Shown piece after piece: positions 24,666-33,099 of a stretch of DNA of 64,000 nt. The notes beneath the pieces are model-generated. The model was not told the DNA's origin. It saw only the letters and a list, made by a program, of their open reading frames with translations, and made no database searches. Each line of letters opens with the position of its first letter. Position 1 is the first letter of the stretch. The stretch is from positions 558,001 to 622,000 of the forward strand of contig NZ_LBHV01000002.1 in NCBI RefSeq assembly GCF_001005825.1. Direction: 5' to 3'. A program made the position numbers and the translations under genes. The stretch comes from Rhizobium sp. LC145 (GTDB lineage: Bacteria > Pseudomonadota > Alphaproteobacteria > Rhizobiales > Rhizobiaceae).

Positions 24666-25838
24666 ATGAATGCAGTCTCGTCCTTCACCCCTCAACCGAT
24701 CACCGATACCGAGGTGAAGGCTGCGCTCGATCTTGCCGTCGAGCAGGTCCGTCGAAACCTTCCGCAGTTCACCCATGCCTCGCAGAACCATTCGAGCATC
24801 GGCAACTTCTATCCGGCCGTTGCCAACGACCAATGGACGGCGGGCTTCTGGCCGGGAGAGATCTGGCTCGCCTTCGAGCACACCGGCGACAAGGTCTTCC
24901 AATACTCAGCGCAGATTCAGGTCCAGAGCTTCTTGCATCGGATCGAAAACCGCATCGAGACCGATCACCATGACATGGGCTTTCTCTATTCGCCCTCCTG
25001 CATCGCGGCCTGGAAGCTTGTCGGAGACGAGGACGGCCGCAGGGCCGCGATTCTGGCGGCCGACCAACTCATCGAACGCTTTCAGCCGATCGGCCAATTC
25101 ATCCAGGCCTGGGGCCGCAAGGGCGTCGCCGAAGAATATCGCTTCATCATCGACTGCCTGCTCAACCTGCCGCTCCTCTACTGGGCGAGCCGCGAGACCG
25201 GTGACCCGAAGTACCGCGACATCGCGCTCATCCATGCGCGCACCACGCTTGCGAATTCCGTTCGCCCCGACGATTCCACCTATCACACCTTCTACATGGA
25301 CCCCGTGACGGGGGCACCGGTGCGGGGCGTCACCAAGCAGGGATACAGCGACGAAAGCTTCTGGGCGCGCGGACAGGCCTGGGGCATTGCCGGAATGGCG
25401 TTTTCCTACCGCTACGAGCGGATCGAGGAATACCGCCGGACCTTCGACCGGCTGCTCGCCTTCTATCTGAACCGGCTTCCGGCGGACATGGTGCCCTATT
25501 GGGACCTCATCTTCTCGGATCAGGACGGGGAACCCCGCGACAGCTCATCCGCATCCATCGTCGCTTGCGGGCTTCTGGAGATGGCCGAACTCGTCGAGCC
25601 TCAAGCCGCCGCGCGCTACCGCGAACTGGCCCGCCGCATGATGAAGAGCCTCGCCGAGCACTACGCCGTCAAGGACCCGGCCATCTCCAATGGCCTCGTC
25701 CTGCACGGTACCTATTCGAAGAAATCGCCGCTCAACACCTGCCGCGGCGAGGGCGTCGATGAATGCGTCTCCTGGGGAGATTACTATTACATGGAAGCTT
25801 TGACGCGCCTTTCGCGTAATTGGTCTTCCTACTGGTGA
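24666..25838 (+). CDS. Glycoside hydrolase family 88, unsaturated glucuronyl hydrolase-like
   Basis: A 390-residue (alpha/alpha)6-barrel enzyme. Family-88 marks include DQWTAGFWPGEIWLAFEHTG, HHDMGFLYSPSCIAAW (first catalytic aspartate region, near residues 99-114), FIIDCLLNLPLLYWAS (second aspartate), WARGQAWGIAGM and DSSSASIVACGLLEMAEL. GH88 hydrates the 4,5-unsaturated uronic acid left at the non-reducing end by polysaccharide lyases, releasing it as a keto-acid. There is no signal peptide, so this is the intracellular finishing step for lyase products brought in by the ABC system around it. Confidence 0.92.
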   Translation: MNAVSSFTPQPITDTEVKAALDLAVEQVRRNLPQFTHASQNHSSIGNFYPAVANDQWTAGFWPGEIWLAFEHTGDKVFQYSAQIQVQSFLHRIENRIETDHHDMGFLYSPSCIAAWKLVGDEDGRRAAILAADQLIERFQPIGQFIQAWGRKGVAEEYRFIIDCLLNLPLLYWASRETGDPKYRDIALIHARTTLANSVRPDDSTYHTFYMDPVTGAPVRGVTKQGYSDESFWARGQAWGIAGMAFSYRYERIEEYRRTFDRLLAFYLNRLPADMVPYWDLIFSDQDGEPRDSSSASIVACGLLEMAELVEPQAAARYRELARRMMKSLAEHYAVKDPAISNGLVLHGTYSKKSPLNTCRGEGVDECVSWGDYYYMEALTRLSRNWSSYW

Positions 25839-25846
25839 GAGGACCG

Positions 25847-26956
25847 ATGGCCAGCATTTCGCTCAAGAAACTGAACAAGACCTACGGCGCTCTCACGGTC
25901 GTTCACGACATCGATCTCGAGATCGCCGACAAGGAATTCATCATCCTGGTGGGGCCGTCGGGCTGCGGCAAATCGACGACATTGCGCATGATCGCGGGCC
26001 TCGAGGAAATTTCCGGGGGAGAGCTCAAGATCGGAGGGGATCTCATGAACGAGGTCCCCTCCAAGGATCGCGACATCGCCATGGTCTTCCAGAATTATGC
26101 CCTCTATCCGCACATGACAGTGTACAAGAACATGGCATTCGGCCTGCATCTGCGCAAAGCCCCCAGGGATGTCATCGACAAGCAGGTCCAGGACGCCGCA
26201 CGGGTTCTCGACATCACGCATCTCTTGAACCGCAAGCCGAAGGCTCTTTCCGGCGGGCAGCGCCAGCGCGTCGCGCTCGGCCGCGCCATGGTGCGCAATC
26301 CCGCAGTCTTTCTGCTCGACGAGCCGCTTTCCAATCTCGATGCCAAGTTGCGCGGGACGATGCGTGCCGAGATCACCAAGCTGCACAAGCGCCTGGATGC
26401 GACTTTCATCTATGTCACCCACGATCAGGTGGAAGCCATGACCATGGCAGACCGGATCGTGGTGATGAAGGACGGCCATATCCAGCAGGTCGATACGCCG
26501 CAAAACCTCTACGACCGTCCGATCAACATGTTCGTCGCCGGCTTCATCGGGGCCCCGCAGATGAACATGCTGCCATCCGTCATTCATCGCCGGGACGACC
26601 GTTTCTTCGCCGTTTTCGACGGCCGTGAACTGCCGCTTCCGGCCCATTTCGATAAAAGCCGCATTGCACCCTACGAGGGGCGCGAGCTGGTGCTCGGCAT
26701 CCGGCCTGAAAATTTCCACGAGCTGCCGCCTGGCGATATACCGCTGGAAAACCTGGCGCCCTTCAAGGCCGTCGTGGAACTCGCCGAACCCATGGGCTCG
26801 GAAGTGCATCTGAATATGGTTGCCGGTGGACGCAGCCTTATCGCCCGCGTCTCTCCTCGCTTCAGGGCGGGCCTCGGCGACGAAGTCAAGCTGGTCGCGG
26901 ACGTGACCAATGTGCAGCTTTTCGACACGGAAACGGAGCGCTCGATCTTGTATTGA
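25847..26956 (+). CDS. CUT1 ABC transporter ATPase (MalK/UgpC type)
   Basis: A 369-residue ATPase. The nucleotide-binding domain has Walker [11 protein letters not shown] (near residues 36-45), Q-loop [11 protein letters not shown], signature [14 protein letters not shown], Walker [13 protein letters not shown] and the switch HVTHDQ-type YVTHDQVEAM. The C-terminal OB-fold regulatory domain begins near residue 235 (GFIGAPQMNMLP, GRELVLGIRPENF). ATG 25847 follows GAGAGG and lies 8 bases after the GH88 stop. It would energise the two permeases above. Confidence 0.93.
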   Translation: MASISLKKLNKTYGALTVVHDIDLEIADKEFIILVGPSGCGKSTTLRMIAGLEEISGGELKIGGDLMNEVPSKDRDIAMVFQNYALYPHMTVYKNMAFGLHLRKAPRDVIDKQVQDAARVLDITHLLNRKPKALSGGQRQRVALGRAMVRNPAVFLLDEPLSNLDAKLRGTMRAEITKLHKRLDATFIYVTHDQVEAMTMADRIVVMKDGHIQQVDTPQNLYDRPINMFVAGFIGAPQMNMLPSVIHRRDDRFFAVFDGRELPLPAHFDKSRIAPYEGRELVLGIRPENFHELPPGDIPLENLAPFKAVVELAEPMGSEVHLNMVAGGRSLIARVSPRFRAGLGDEVKLVADVTNVQLFDTETERSILY

Positions 26957-26978
26957 GACGATCGCCGGGGAGACGGCC

Positions 26979-27701
26979 ATGCAGTGGCTGCAGGATATGT
27001 GGACGAAGGAAGGGACGGGCATCCCCAAGGATGCGCCGAAGAAAACTGGCCTTGCCCTTTTTGCCGCGATTTTCGCCCGCGAATGGTGGGAAATGGTGAA
27101 GCTCAACATCCTGTTCCTGCTCACCGCCATGTTCGTCGTGACGCTTCCCGCGGCACTGGTGGCGATGGCCCGCGTCTGCGTCGCCTTCACCGAGGATAGG
27201 AACACATACCTGCTGCGCGATTTCCTGGAGGCCCTTGTCCGCTATTTCTGGCGCGCCACGGCCTGGGGGGTCGCATTTGCCGCCGTTTTCGGCATCTGGG
27301 GCTATGCCGTCATTGCCTACGCAGCAAGCGCAAGGGACAATCTTCTCCTGACGGTGCCGCTCACTATCAGCCTCGTCATGATCGTCTTCGTCACGGTCGT
27401 CGCGTGCCACCTGCTGGTGCTGATGGTGATGCGCGATCTTCCCGCATTGAAGATGTTGCGCCTTGCGGCACTCGCTTCGATCGTCCGCCCGCTGCCCGCA
27501 CTCGGCGCCCTGGCTTTTGCCATAGCCCTCTGGCTCGTCCACATCGCCTTCTATCCGGTGTCGGTCTTCATGCCGGCAACGGTCAATTTCTCACTTGGAA
27601 TGTTCGCGGTCACCTTCGCCGTCCATCGCGCGGCGACAATGGTTCTGGCAACCCAGCAGGACAGCGAGCCGCATGCCCGTAATGCTTCGCAAAGCGTCTA
27701 A
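26979..27701 (+). CDS. YesL-like (DUF624) membrane protein
   Basis: A 240-residue membrane protein with about five hydrophobic segments (ILFLLTAMFVVTLPAALVAM, ATAWGVAFAAVFGIWGYAVI, VPLTISLVMIVFVTVVACHL and later ones). The N-terminal REWWEMVKLNILFLL and the internal loop around residues 60-90 fit the DUF624/YesL family, which is found inside Firmicutes and Rhizobiales CUT1 sugar operons. Its function is unknown; an accessory to transporter assembly is a common guess. GGGGAG precedes the ATG. It sits between the ATPase and binding-protein genes of one operon. Confidence 0.72.
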   Translation: MQWLQDMWTKEGTGIPKDAPKKTGLALFAAIFAREWWEMVKLNILFLLTAMFVVTLPAALVAMARVCVAFTEDRNTYLLRDFLEALVRYFWRATAWGVAFAAVFGIWGYAVIAYAASARDNLLLTVPLTISLVMIVFVTVVACHLLVLMVMRDLPALKMLRLAALASIVRPLPALGALAFAIALWLVHIAFYPVSVFMPATVNFSLGMFAVTFAVHRAATMVLATQQDSEPHARNASQSV

Positions 27702-27731
27702 ATCAAAAACTCAAGGGAAGGAGAGTTTGAA

Positions 27732-29012
27732 ATGTATCTGGATCATCTTGGGAGGTCGGTGAAATTCGCCCTGGCCGGATTGGCCTTGGCGGCAACCACC
27801 GCAAACACTGCATTCGCCCAATCGGGCGAACCCGTAACGCTCAGATGGGCGCTCTGGGACTGGGACAAGGTCGCCTATTACAAGCCTCTGATCGAGGCCT
27901 ATCAGGCCAAGCACCCCAATGTGAAATTCGAACCTGTCGATCTCGGCTCGCAGGATTATCAGCAGATGATCTCGACACAGCTGACCGGCGGCTCGAAGGA
28001 CATCGATATCGTCACCGTCAAGGATGTTCCCGGCTACGCCAACCTGGTGCGCGCCGGCAATATCACCGATCTCAGCGCCTTCATGACAGAGCAGAAAATC
28101 GATCCGGCTGGCTATGGCGGGCTGATCGAGGAACTGACGATCGACGGCAAGATCTATTCCCTGCCATTCCGGTCGGATTTCTGGGTCGTCTATTACAACA
28201 AGGACATCTTCGACAAGGCCGGCGTAGCCTATCCGACGAACGACATGACCTGGGCGCAGTTCGACGAGATCGCCGGCAAGCTCACGGGCGGCATGGGCGC
28301 CAACAAGACCTATGGGGCGCTGCTGCATACCTGGCGCTCCACCGTTCAGCTGCCCGGTATTCTGGACGGCAAACACACGCTCGTTGAGGGCGAATACGAC
28401 TTCCTGAAGCCTTGGTACGAACGGGCTCTGGCCTTGCAGGAAGATGGGGCCATTCCGTCCTACGCCTCCCTCAAGACGTCGAATACGCATTATTCGGCAT
28501 ATTTCTTCAACAGCACGGTCGGCATGCTGCCGATGGGAACCTGGTTCGTCGGCACACAGATCGCCAAGGTTGCCTCGGGTGAATCCAAGAGCAAGAACTG
28601 GGGTATCGTGAAGTTCCCGCATCCAGATGGTGTCGCGGCCGGCACGACAGCCGCGCAGATCTCCGGTCTCTCGGTCAACGCGAATTCCGAGCACAAGGAA
28701 GCCGCGCTCGATTTCATCAAGTTCGCCGCCGGACCGGAAGGCGCAGAAGTCATCGCCGCCACAGGCACCTTTCCCGCCCTTCGCACCGACGACGTGAGTG
28801 CGAAGATCGCTTCCCTGCCCGGTTTCCCGCAGGATGAAACCAGCAAGGAGGCGCTGAAGGCCGGGAAATCCTACCTGGAGATGGCTGTCGATCCGAATGC
28901 CGCGAAAATCGAGGTCGTGCTCAATCGTGCGCATGACTCGATCATGACGGACAACATTTCCATTGAAGACGGGTTGAAGGAAATGGCCGAAGGCGTGAAG
29001 GCCATCAAGTAG
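27732..29012 (+). CDS. CUT1 extracellular sugar-binding protein (family 1)
   Basis: A 426-residue periplasmic binding protein. A Sec signal peptide (FALAGLALAATTANTAFA, cleavage near residue 29) precedes a family-1 domain: LRWALWDWDKVAYYKPLIEA, FEPVDLGSQDYQQMISTQL, SLPFRSDFWVVYYNKDIFD and IVKFPHPDGVAAGTTAAQIS. GGGAAGGAGA lies upstream of the ATG. It supplies the permease pair encoded earlier in this operon. The cargo is unknown but should be an oligosaccharide that the GH88 and lyase-like enzymes can finish. Confidence 0.9.
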   Translation: MYLDHLGRSVKFALAGLALAATTANTAFAQSGEPVTLRWALWDWDKVAYYKPLIEAYQAKHPNVKFEPVDLGSQDYQQMISTQLTGGSKDIDIVTVKDVPGYANLVRAGNITDLSAFMTEQKIDPAGYGGLIEELTIDGKIYSLPFRSDFWVVYYNKDIFDKAGVAYPTNDMTWAQFDEIAGKLTGGMGANKTYGALLHTWRSTVQLPGILDGKHTLVEGEYDFLKPWYERALALQEDGAIPSYASLKTSNTHYSAYFFNSTVGMLPMGTWFVGTQIAKVASGESKSKNWGIVKFPHPDGVAAGTTAAQISGLSVNANSEHKEAALDFIKFAAGPEGAEVIAATGTFPALRTDDVSAKIASLPGFPQDETSKEALKAGKSYLEMAVDPNAAKIEVVLNRAHDSIMTDNISIEDGLKEMAEGVKAIK

Positions 29013-29029
29013 CCTCCACGACACGTCGA

Positions 29030-29059
29030 CGGTCGCGGGCATGCTTTTGCCCGCGACCG
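29030..29059 (+). repeat. Intercistronic hairpin after the CUT1 binding-protein gene
   Basis: An 11-base perfect stem CGGTCGCGGGC/GCCCGCGACCG (29030-29040 with 29049-29059, loop of 8) lies 17 bases after the binding-protein stop and has no clear T-run. It is likely an mRNA-stabilising or attenuating element before the DUF2264 gene. Confidence 0.65.
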
Positions 29060-29086
29060 ATCCTGTTTCGCAGCATTTGAGTTTCG

Positions 29087-30943
29087 ATGATGATATACGA
29101 TCCTGCCCAAGCCAATCCTCTCTTCGGCAATCCCCTAAGGACACGAGAAGATCTTTCGAAGGCCGTCATCGACCTCTTCAGGCCGCTTTTGCCCTATTTC
29201 TCCGAGGGCGGCGCCAGGGTACGCCTGGGCGCAACCGGCGCGATTTTCGACCGGGCCGCGGCGGATCTGGAGGGATTTGCCCGCCCACTCTGGGGGATTG
29301 TCCCGCTGGTCGCAGGCGGGGGCGATTTTCCGCATTGGGATATCTATCGACGCGGGCTGGCAAACGGGACGGATGCCGCACATCCCGAATACTGGGGCGA
29401 TCTCGCCGACCGCAATCAGCGCCTGGTGGAGCTGGCGGCCATCGGCTTTGCGCTGGCCATGGTGCCTGAACATATCTGGGACCCGTTAACCGACGGTCAG
29501 AAGAAGATGGTCGCCGCCTATCTCTTGGCGGCCCGAGAAAAAGAATTCGTCGACAACAATTGGAAATTCTTCCGCGTGTTGATCGATCTCGGGCTGGAAC
29601 GGGTCAGCATCGAATTCGATCACCGCAAGACCACGGCCTATCTTGACGAACTGGAGACTTTCGACCTCGGCGAGGGGTGGTATCGCGACGGCCCGGTTCG
29701 GCGGGTCGATCACTACATTCCCTTCGCCATGCATTTTTACGGCCTGATCTATGCGGTGCTGGCCTCGCGAGACGAGGCCCGCAGAAACCGTTTCCGGGAT
29801 CGTGCCCGGATCTTCGCAAAGGATATCCGTCACTGGTTCGGGCCGGATGGCGCGGCCCTTGCCTTCGGGCGGAGCCAGACCTACCGCTTTGCGGCCGGCG
29901 GCTTCTGGGGAGCACTGGCCTTTGCCGATGTCGAGGCGCTGCCATGGTCCGAAATCAAGGGCTATTACATGCGCCATATCCGATGGTGGGCGCAAATGCC
30001 GATTGCCGACCGCGACGGGGTGCTCTCGATCGGCTACGGCTATCCGAACCTCCTGATGAGCGAGAGCTATAATTCCCCGGGCTCGCCCTATTGGGCGCTC
30101 AAGTTCTTCCTTCCGCTCGCCCTTGCCGAGAACCATCCGTTCTGGACGGCTGAGGAAGCGCCGCAGCCGCAGTTTTCGCAGCCTGTCGCGCTCAAGCAAC
30201 CCGGCATGGTCGCCATGCACACGCCCGGAAACGTCATCATCCTGTCCTGCGGGCAGCAGCACGATAAGATGCGTGGCGCAAACGAGAAATATTCCAAATT
30301 TGTCTATTCCACCCGCTACGCATTCAACATCGAGGCGGACGACCGGAACTTCGCCGCGGCAGGTTTCGATGGCATGCTGGGACTATCCGACAACGGCGTT
30401 CACTTCCGCATGCGGGAGACGCTGGAAGAGGCCCTGATCGCCGAGGACAGGCTCTACTCCCGCTGGCGCCCGTGGGACGACGTGGTTGTCGAGACCTGGC
30501 TCGTGCCGGCAAACCCCTGGCATATCCGGATCCATCGCGTGGTCACCCCCCGTAAGCTCGAAACCGCGGAAGGCGGATTTCCGATAGAGCGGGCCGATTT
30601 CAATCTCGACCGGCCGGAACAGGGCGAAGGTCGAGCCGTGTGGCATGGACAGGCCGATGTAAGTGCAATCCTCGATCTTGCGCCGAGCAACAGGCGGATG
30701 GGCTGCGCGATAAGTCCCATCGCCAATACCAACCTCATCCACGCAAAGACATTGCTGCCGCAATTGCGCGGTGAGATCGGCCCCGGGACGACAATGCTTT
30801 TCACCGCAGCAATGGTACTACCGAACGGCGAAGCTGTCTCCCAGGTGTTGCACGCTCCCCCTGCCCGCCCGGATATGGCCGAACTGGAAAGCCTTTTCCG
30901 CGCAAAAGGCTCAAGGATTCCGGCTTTCGATCTCGATCGCTAG
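29087..30943 (+). CDS. DUF2264-family protein, probable polysaccharide-active enzyme
   Basis: A 618-residue protein that fits DUF2264: NPLRTREDLSKAVIDLFRPL near residues 11-30, RVRLGATGAIFDRAAADLEG, a tryptophan-rich core (NNWKFFRVLIDLGLE, DGPVRRVDHYIPFAMHFYGL) and SYNSPGSPYWALKFFLPLAL near 325-344. It is predicted to be an alpha/alpha toroid followed by a beta-sandwich, like lyase-type enzymes. It lacks a signal peptide, consistent with intracellular processing of imported oligosaccharide. The start at 29087 has only a weak ribosome site; ATG 29090 is equally possible. Its stop overlaps the convergent methyltransferase gene by 4 bases. Confidence 0.8.
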   Translation: MMIYDPAQANPLFGNPLRTREDLSKAVIDLFRPLLPYFSEGGARVRLGATGAIFDRAAADLEGFARPLWGIVPLVAGGGDFPHWDIYRRGLANGTDAAHPEYWGDLADRNQRLVELAAIGFALAMVPEHIWDPLTDGQKKMVAAYLLAAREKEFVDNNWKFFRVLIDLGLERVSIEFDHRKTTAYLDELETFDLGEGWYRDGPVRRVDHYIPFAMHFYGLIYAVLASRDEARRNRFRDRARIFAKDIRHWFGPDGAALAFGRSQTYRFAAGGFWGALAFADVEALPWSEIKGYYMRHIRWWAQMPIADRDGVLSIGYGYPNLLMSESYNSPGSPYWALKFFLPLALAENHPFWTAEEAPQPQFSQPVALKQPGMVAMHTPGNVIILSCGQQHDKMRGANEKYSKFVYSTRYAFNIEADDRNFAAAGFDGMLGLSDNGVHFRMRETLEEALIAEDRLYSRWRPWDDVVVETWLVPANPWHIRIHRVVTPRKLETAEGGFPIERADFNLDRPEQGEGRAVWHGQADVSAILDLAPSNRRMGCAISPIANTNLIHAKTLLPQLRGEIGPGTTMLFTAAMVLPNGEAVSQVLHAPPARPDMAELESLFRAKGSRIPAFDLDR

Positions 30944-31746
30944 TCAAGCTTGGGCTTTGTGGCGCAGATAGCGTATCGGTGCTGCATTCCCCGGGCAAGC
31001 GCCTTGAAATAGGACCAGTTCCTGGCCTGCGTCTTGTGAATGTGCTTGAGATCGGTGTCGATCGCGACCGGCTCGAATCCGGCCGCATTCAGAAGCGCCG
31101 CCACGGCCTCGGCGCGCGCGCCATCGGAAAAATATACGCGGGAAAGTATGCTTCTGTGGCTCTCCGCCAGTTCCTGTGGCGCGTGCTGAGCATCCGGCTT
31201 GACGATCCCCATCCTCTCCAAAAGAGAGGCCATCCGTTTCACGAACCTTTCGCCGGGACCAGCATTGACGAAATCGCCATCGATGATCAGCAGCCGTCCA
31301 CCCGGTTTCAGGACCCGCAGCCATTCGCGAAAACAGGCAGCGGGATCCACCAATGTCCAAACAAGATGCCGGGTGACGACGGCATCGTAGGTCGCGTCGG
31401 GCTCCATGGTGTTTTCCGCGTCCCCCATTCGAAAGCGAATATCCCGGCCGCGTGTCCTGGCCTTGCCGCCGGCGCGTTCCAGCATCGCTTCCGACCAGTC
31501 CAGGCCCGTAACCTTGTAGCCAAGCTCGTCCATCAGGTGCGACACGACCCCCGTCCCGCTGGCGAGATCGAGTGCCTTGCGCCCTTCGCCCGCACCCAGA
31601 TGTTTCAGCACCAGCGCATGCCAGGCCTGCCGCTCCTCCTCGGAAAAAATCTCATGCCCCGGCGACAGATCGAATGTCGCCGCGCGCGCCGACCAATAGG
31701 CTTTGATCTCATCGCGAAGATCATAATTCCGGCCGGGCATGTCCAT
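30940..31746 (-). CDS. Class I SAM-dependent methyltransferase
   Basis: A 268-residue methyltransferase. SAM-binding motif I is ALDLASGTGVVSHLMDELG (near residues 58-76), with acidic D80-region VTGLDWSEAML, motif II-like RMGDAENTM and the post-motif LKPGGRLLIIDGDF. It belongs to the methyltransferase-11/UbiE-like superfamily; the substrate is unknown. AAGGACGAG precedes the ATG at 31746. It is divergent from the iron-type ABC operon and shares its 117-base promoter gap. Related methyltransferases occur beside iron-chelate importers, so a role in modifying a metallophore or its breakdown product is possible but unproven. Confidence 0.85.
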   Translation of the reverse strand: MDMPGRNYDLRDEIKAYWSARAATFDLSPGHEIFSEEERQAWHALVLKHLGAGEGRKALDLASGTGVVSHLMDELGYKVTGLDWSEAMLERAGGKARTRGRDIRFRMGDAENTMEPDATYDAVVTRHLVWTLVDPAACFREWLRVLKPGGRLLIIDGDFVNAGPGERFVKRMASLLERMGIVKPDAQHAPQELAESHRSILSRVYFSDGARAEAVAALLNAAGFEPVAIDTDLKHIHKTQARNWSYFKALARGMQHRYAICATKPKLD

Positions 31747-31806
31747 GTTTCTCGTCCTTACGAAGTCGTGGCAGGTTTAGTTTCGAATTGCTCTAAAAGA
31801 TAAAAC

Positions 31807-31833
31807 TTGACCAGTGCAATCATAAAATAATAG
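31807..31833 (+). promoter_or_regulatory. Candidate iron-responsive operator overlapping a promoter
   Basis: TGA-N9-TCA at 31808-31822 is the core of the IRO box bound by RirA, the rhizobial iron regulator. It overlaps a -35-like TTGACC (31807-31812), with TAATAG at 31828-31833 as a possible -10 (15-base spacing, short). Repression of the downstream importer by RirA in iron-replete cells would follow. Chance occurrence of a six-base-specified motif is not negligible, but position and gene content support it. Confidence 0.5.
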
Positions 31834-31863
31834 AGCCCGCGGAATTTCCACGGAGCGATTTCG

Positions 31864-32997
31864 ATGCGCATCACAGGCAAAGCCGCCTTCCTTGCTACAG
31901 GTCTCCTTCTGTCCGCCGTATGGCCGGCTCTGGCCGACAAGATCACATTGAAGGACGTGACAGGTCGTGACGTGGAGGTCAACGTCCCGGTCAAGAACAT
32001 CATTTTGGGCGAAGGTCGGCAGATCTACTTCCTGGCCGCGCTCGACAAGGAAGCTCCGTTCGAGCACGTGGTCGGCTGGCGCGACGACCTGCCCAAGGCC
32101 GACCCGGAAACCTACGAGGCCTATCTCGCGAAATATCCCGAAATCGCCAAGCTGCCGACTTTCGGCGGAATGAAGGACGGCACTTTCGATATCGAGCAGG
32201 CCGTGGCGCTGAAGCCCGATGTCATCCTGATGAACATCGACGCGAAGACAGCGACCGAAGAAGCCGGTTACATCGAGAAACTCGGCAAGGTAGGCATTCC
32301 GCTCGTTTATGTCGATTTCCGCGAGAAGCCGATGGAAAACACCGAGCCGAGCATGCGCATCATGGGCAAGTTGTTGGCCCGCGAAGAGATTGCCGAGGAA
32401 TTCATCAAGTTCCGCGCCGACAGCATCAACCGCGTGACCGATGTCCTTGAGAAGAATAATCCGGAAAGGCCCGTCGTCTTCGTCGAGCGCGCCGGCGGCT
32501 ATTCCGAAGATTGCTGCATGTCCTTCGGCGACGAGAATTTCGGCAAGATGGTCGAGATCGCCGGCGGCATCAACATGGCCAAGGATATCATTCCGGGCAC
32601 TTTCGGCACGGTCAATCCGGAACAGGTCATCGCGGCCAATCCCGACCAGATCATCGTCACGGGCGGAAAGTGGGAGGCCTATGTACCGGGCGGCGATTGG
32701 GTCGGCGTCGGTTACGGCGCGGATATCGGCGAAGCGCGCCGCAAACTGGAAAACCTCACAAAACGTCCCGCATTCACCGGCGTCAAGGCCGTGAACGAGG
32801 GTAACGTCCACGCGATCTGGCATCAATTCTACAACAATCCGTATCAGTTCGTCGCCATCCAGGAGATCGCCAAGTGGCTGCATCCGGATCTGTTCAAGGA
32901 TCTCGATCCCGAAGCGACCTTCAAGGAACTGCACGCCCGTTTCCTGCCGCTTGAATACAAATCCGGCTACTTCGTCTCGCTGAAGGCGGATCATTAA
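31864..32997 (+). CDS. Iron/siderophore-type ABC periplasmic binding protein 1
   Basis: A 377-residue FepB/BtuF-type (helical backbone) binding protein with a signal peptide (AAFLATGLLLSAVWPALA, cleavage near residue 26). The mature part opens ITLKDVTGRDVEVNVPVKNI, the usual first strand of metal-chelate binding proteins, and has AVALKPDVILMNIDAKT near residues 114-130 and the C-lobe AIWHQFYNNPYQFVAIQEIA. A vicinal cysteine pair lies in YSEDCCMSFGD near residue 218. It is closely related to the next gene, so the operon carries two paralogues for one permease and ATPase. Confidence 0.87.
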   Translation: MRITGKAAFLATGLLLSAVWPALADKITLKDVTGRDVEVNVPVKNIILGEGRQIYFLAALDKEAPFEHVVGWRDDLPKADPETYEAYLAKYPEIAKLPTFGGMKDGTFDIEQAVALKPDVILMNIDAKTATEEAGYIEKLGKVGIPLVYVDFREKPMENTEPSMRIMGKLLAREEIAEEFIKFRADSINRVTDVLEKNNPERPVVFVERAGGYSEDCCMSFGDENFGKMVEIAGGINMAKDIIPGTFGTVNPEQVIAANPDQIIVTGGKWEAYVPGGDWVGVGYGADIGEARRKLENLTKRPAFTGVKAVNEGNVHAIWHQFYNNPYQFVAIQEIAKWLHPDLFKDLDPEATFKELHARFLPLEYKSGYFVSLKADH

Positions 32998-33003
32998 GAG
33001 CAT

Positions 33004-33030
33004 CCGGCCGGCGTCATATCCGCCGGCCGG
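33004..33030 (+). repeat. Intercistronic hairpin between the two binding-protein genes
   Basis: A perfect 10-base stem CCGGCCGGCG/CGCCGGCCGG (33004-33013 with 33021-33030, loop of 7) begins 7 bases after the first binding-protein stop. It lacks a T-run; stabilisation of the upstream message is the likely role. Confidence 0.65.
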
Positions 33031-33099
33031 AATTTCCCGTGAACAGGCCCAGGATCACCACTTCCGGACCTGCCGGATTATCTTTTGAAAGGCCCCTTC

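Noticed and set aside
25829..27205. A 458-codon minus-strand frame opposite the MalK-type gene
   Set aside because: Antisense shadow; the plus-strand gene has all ABC ATPase motifs and good ribosome sites.
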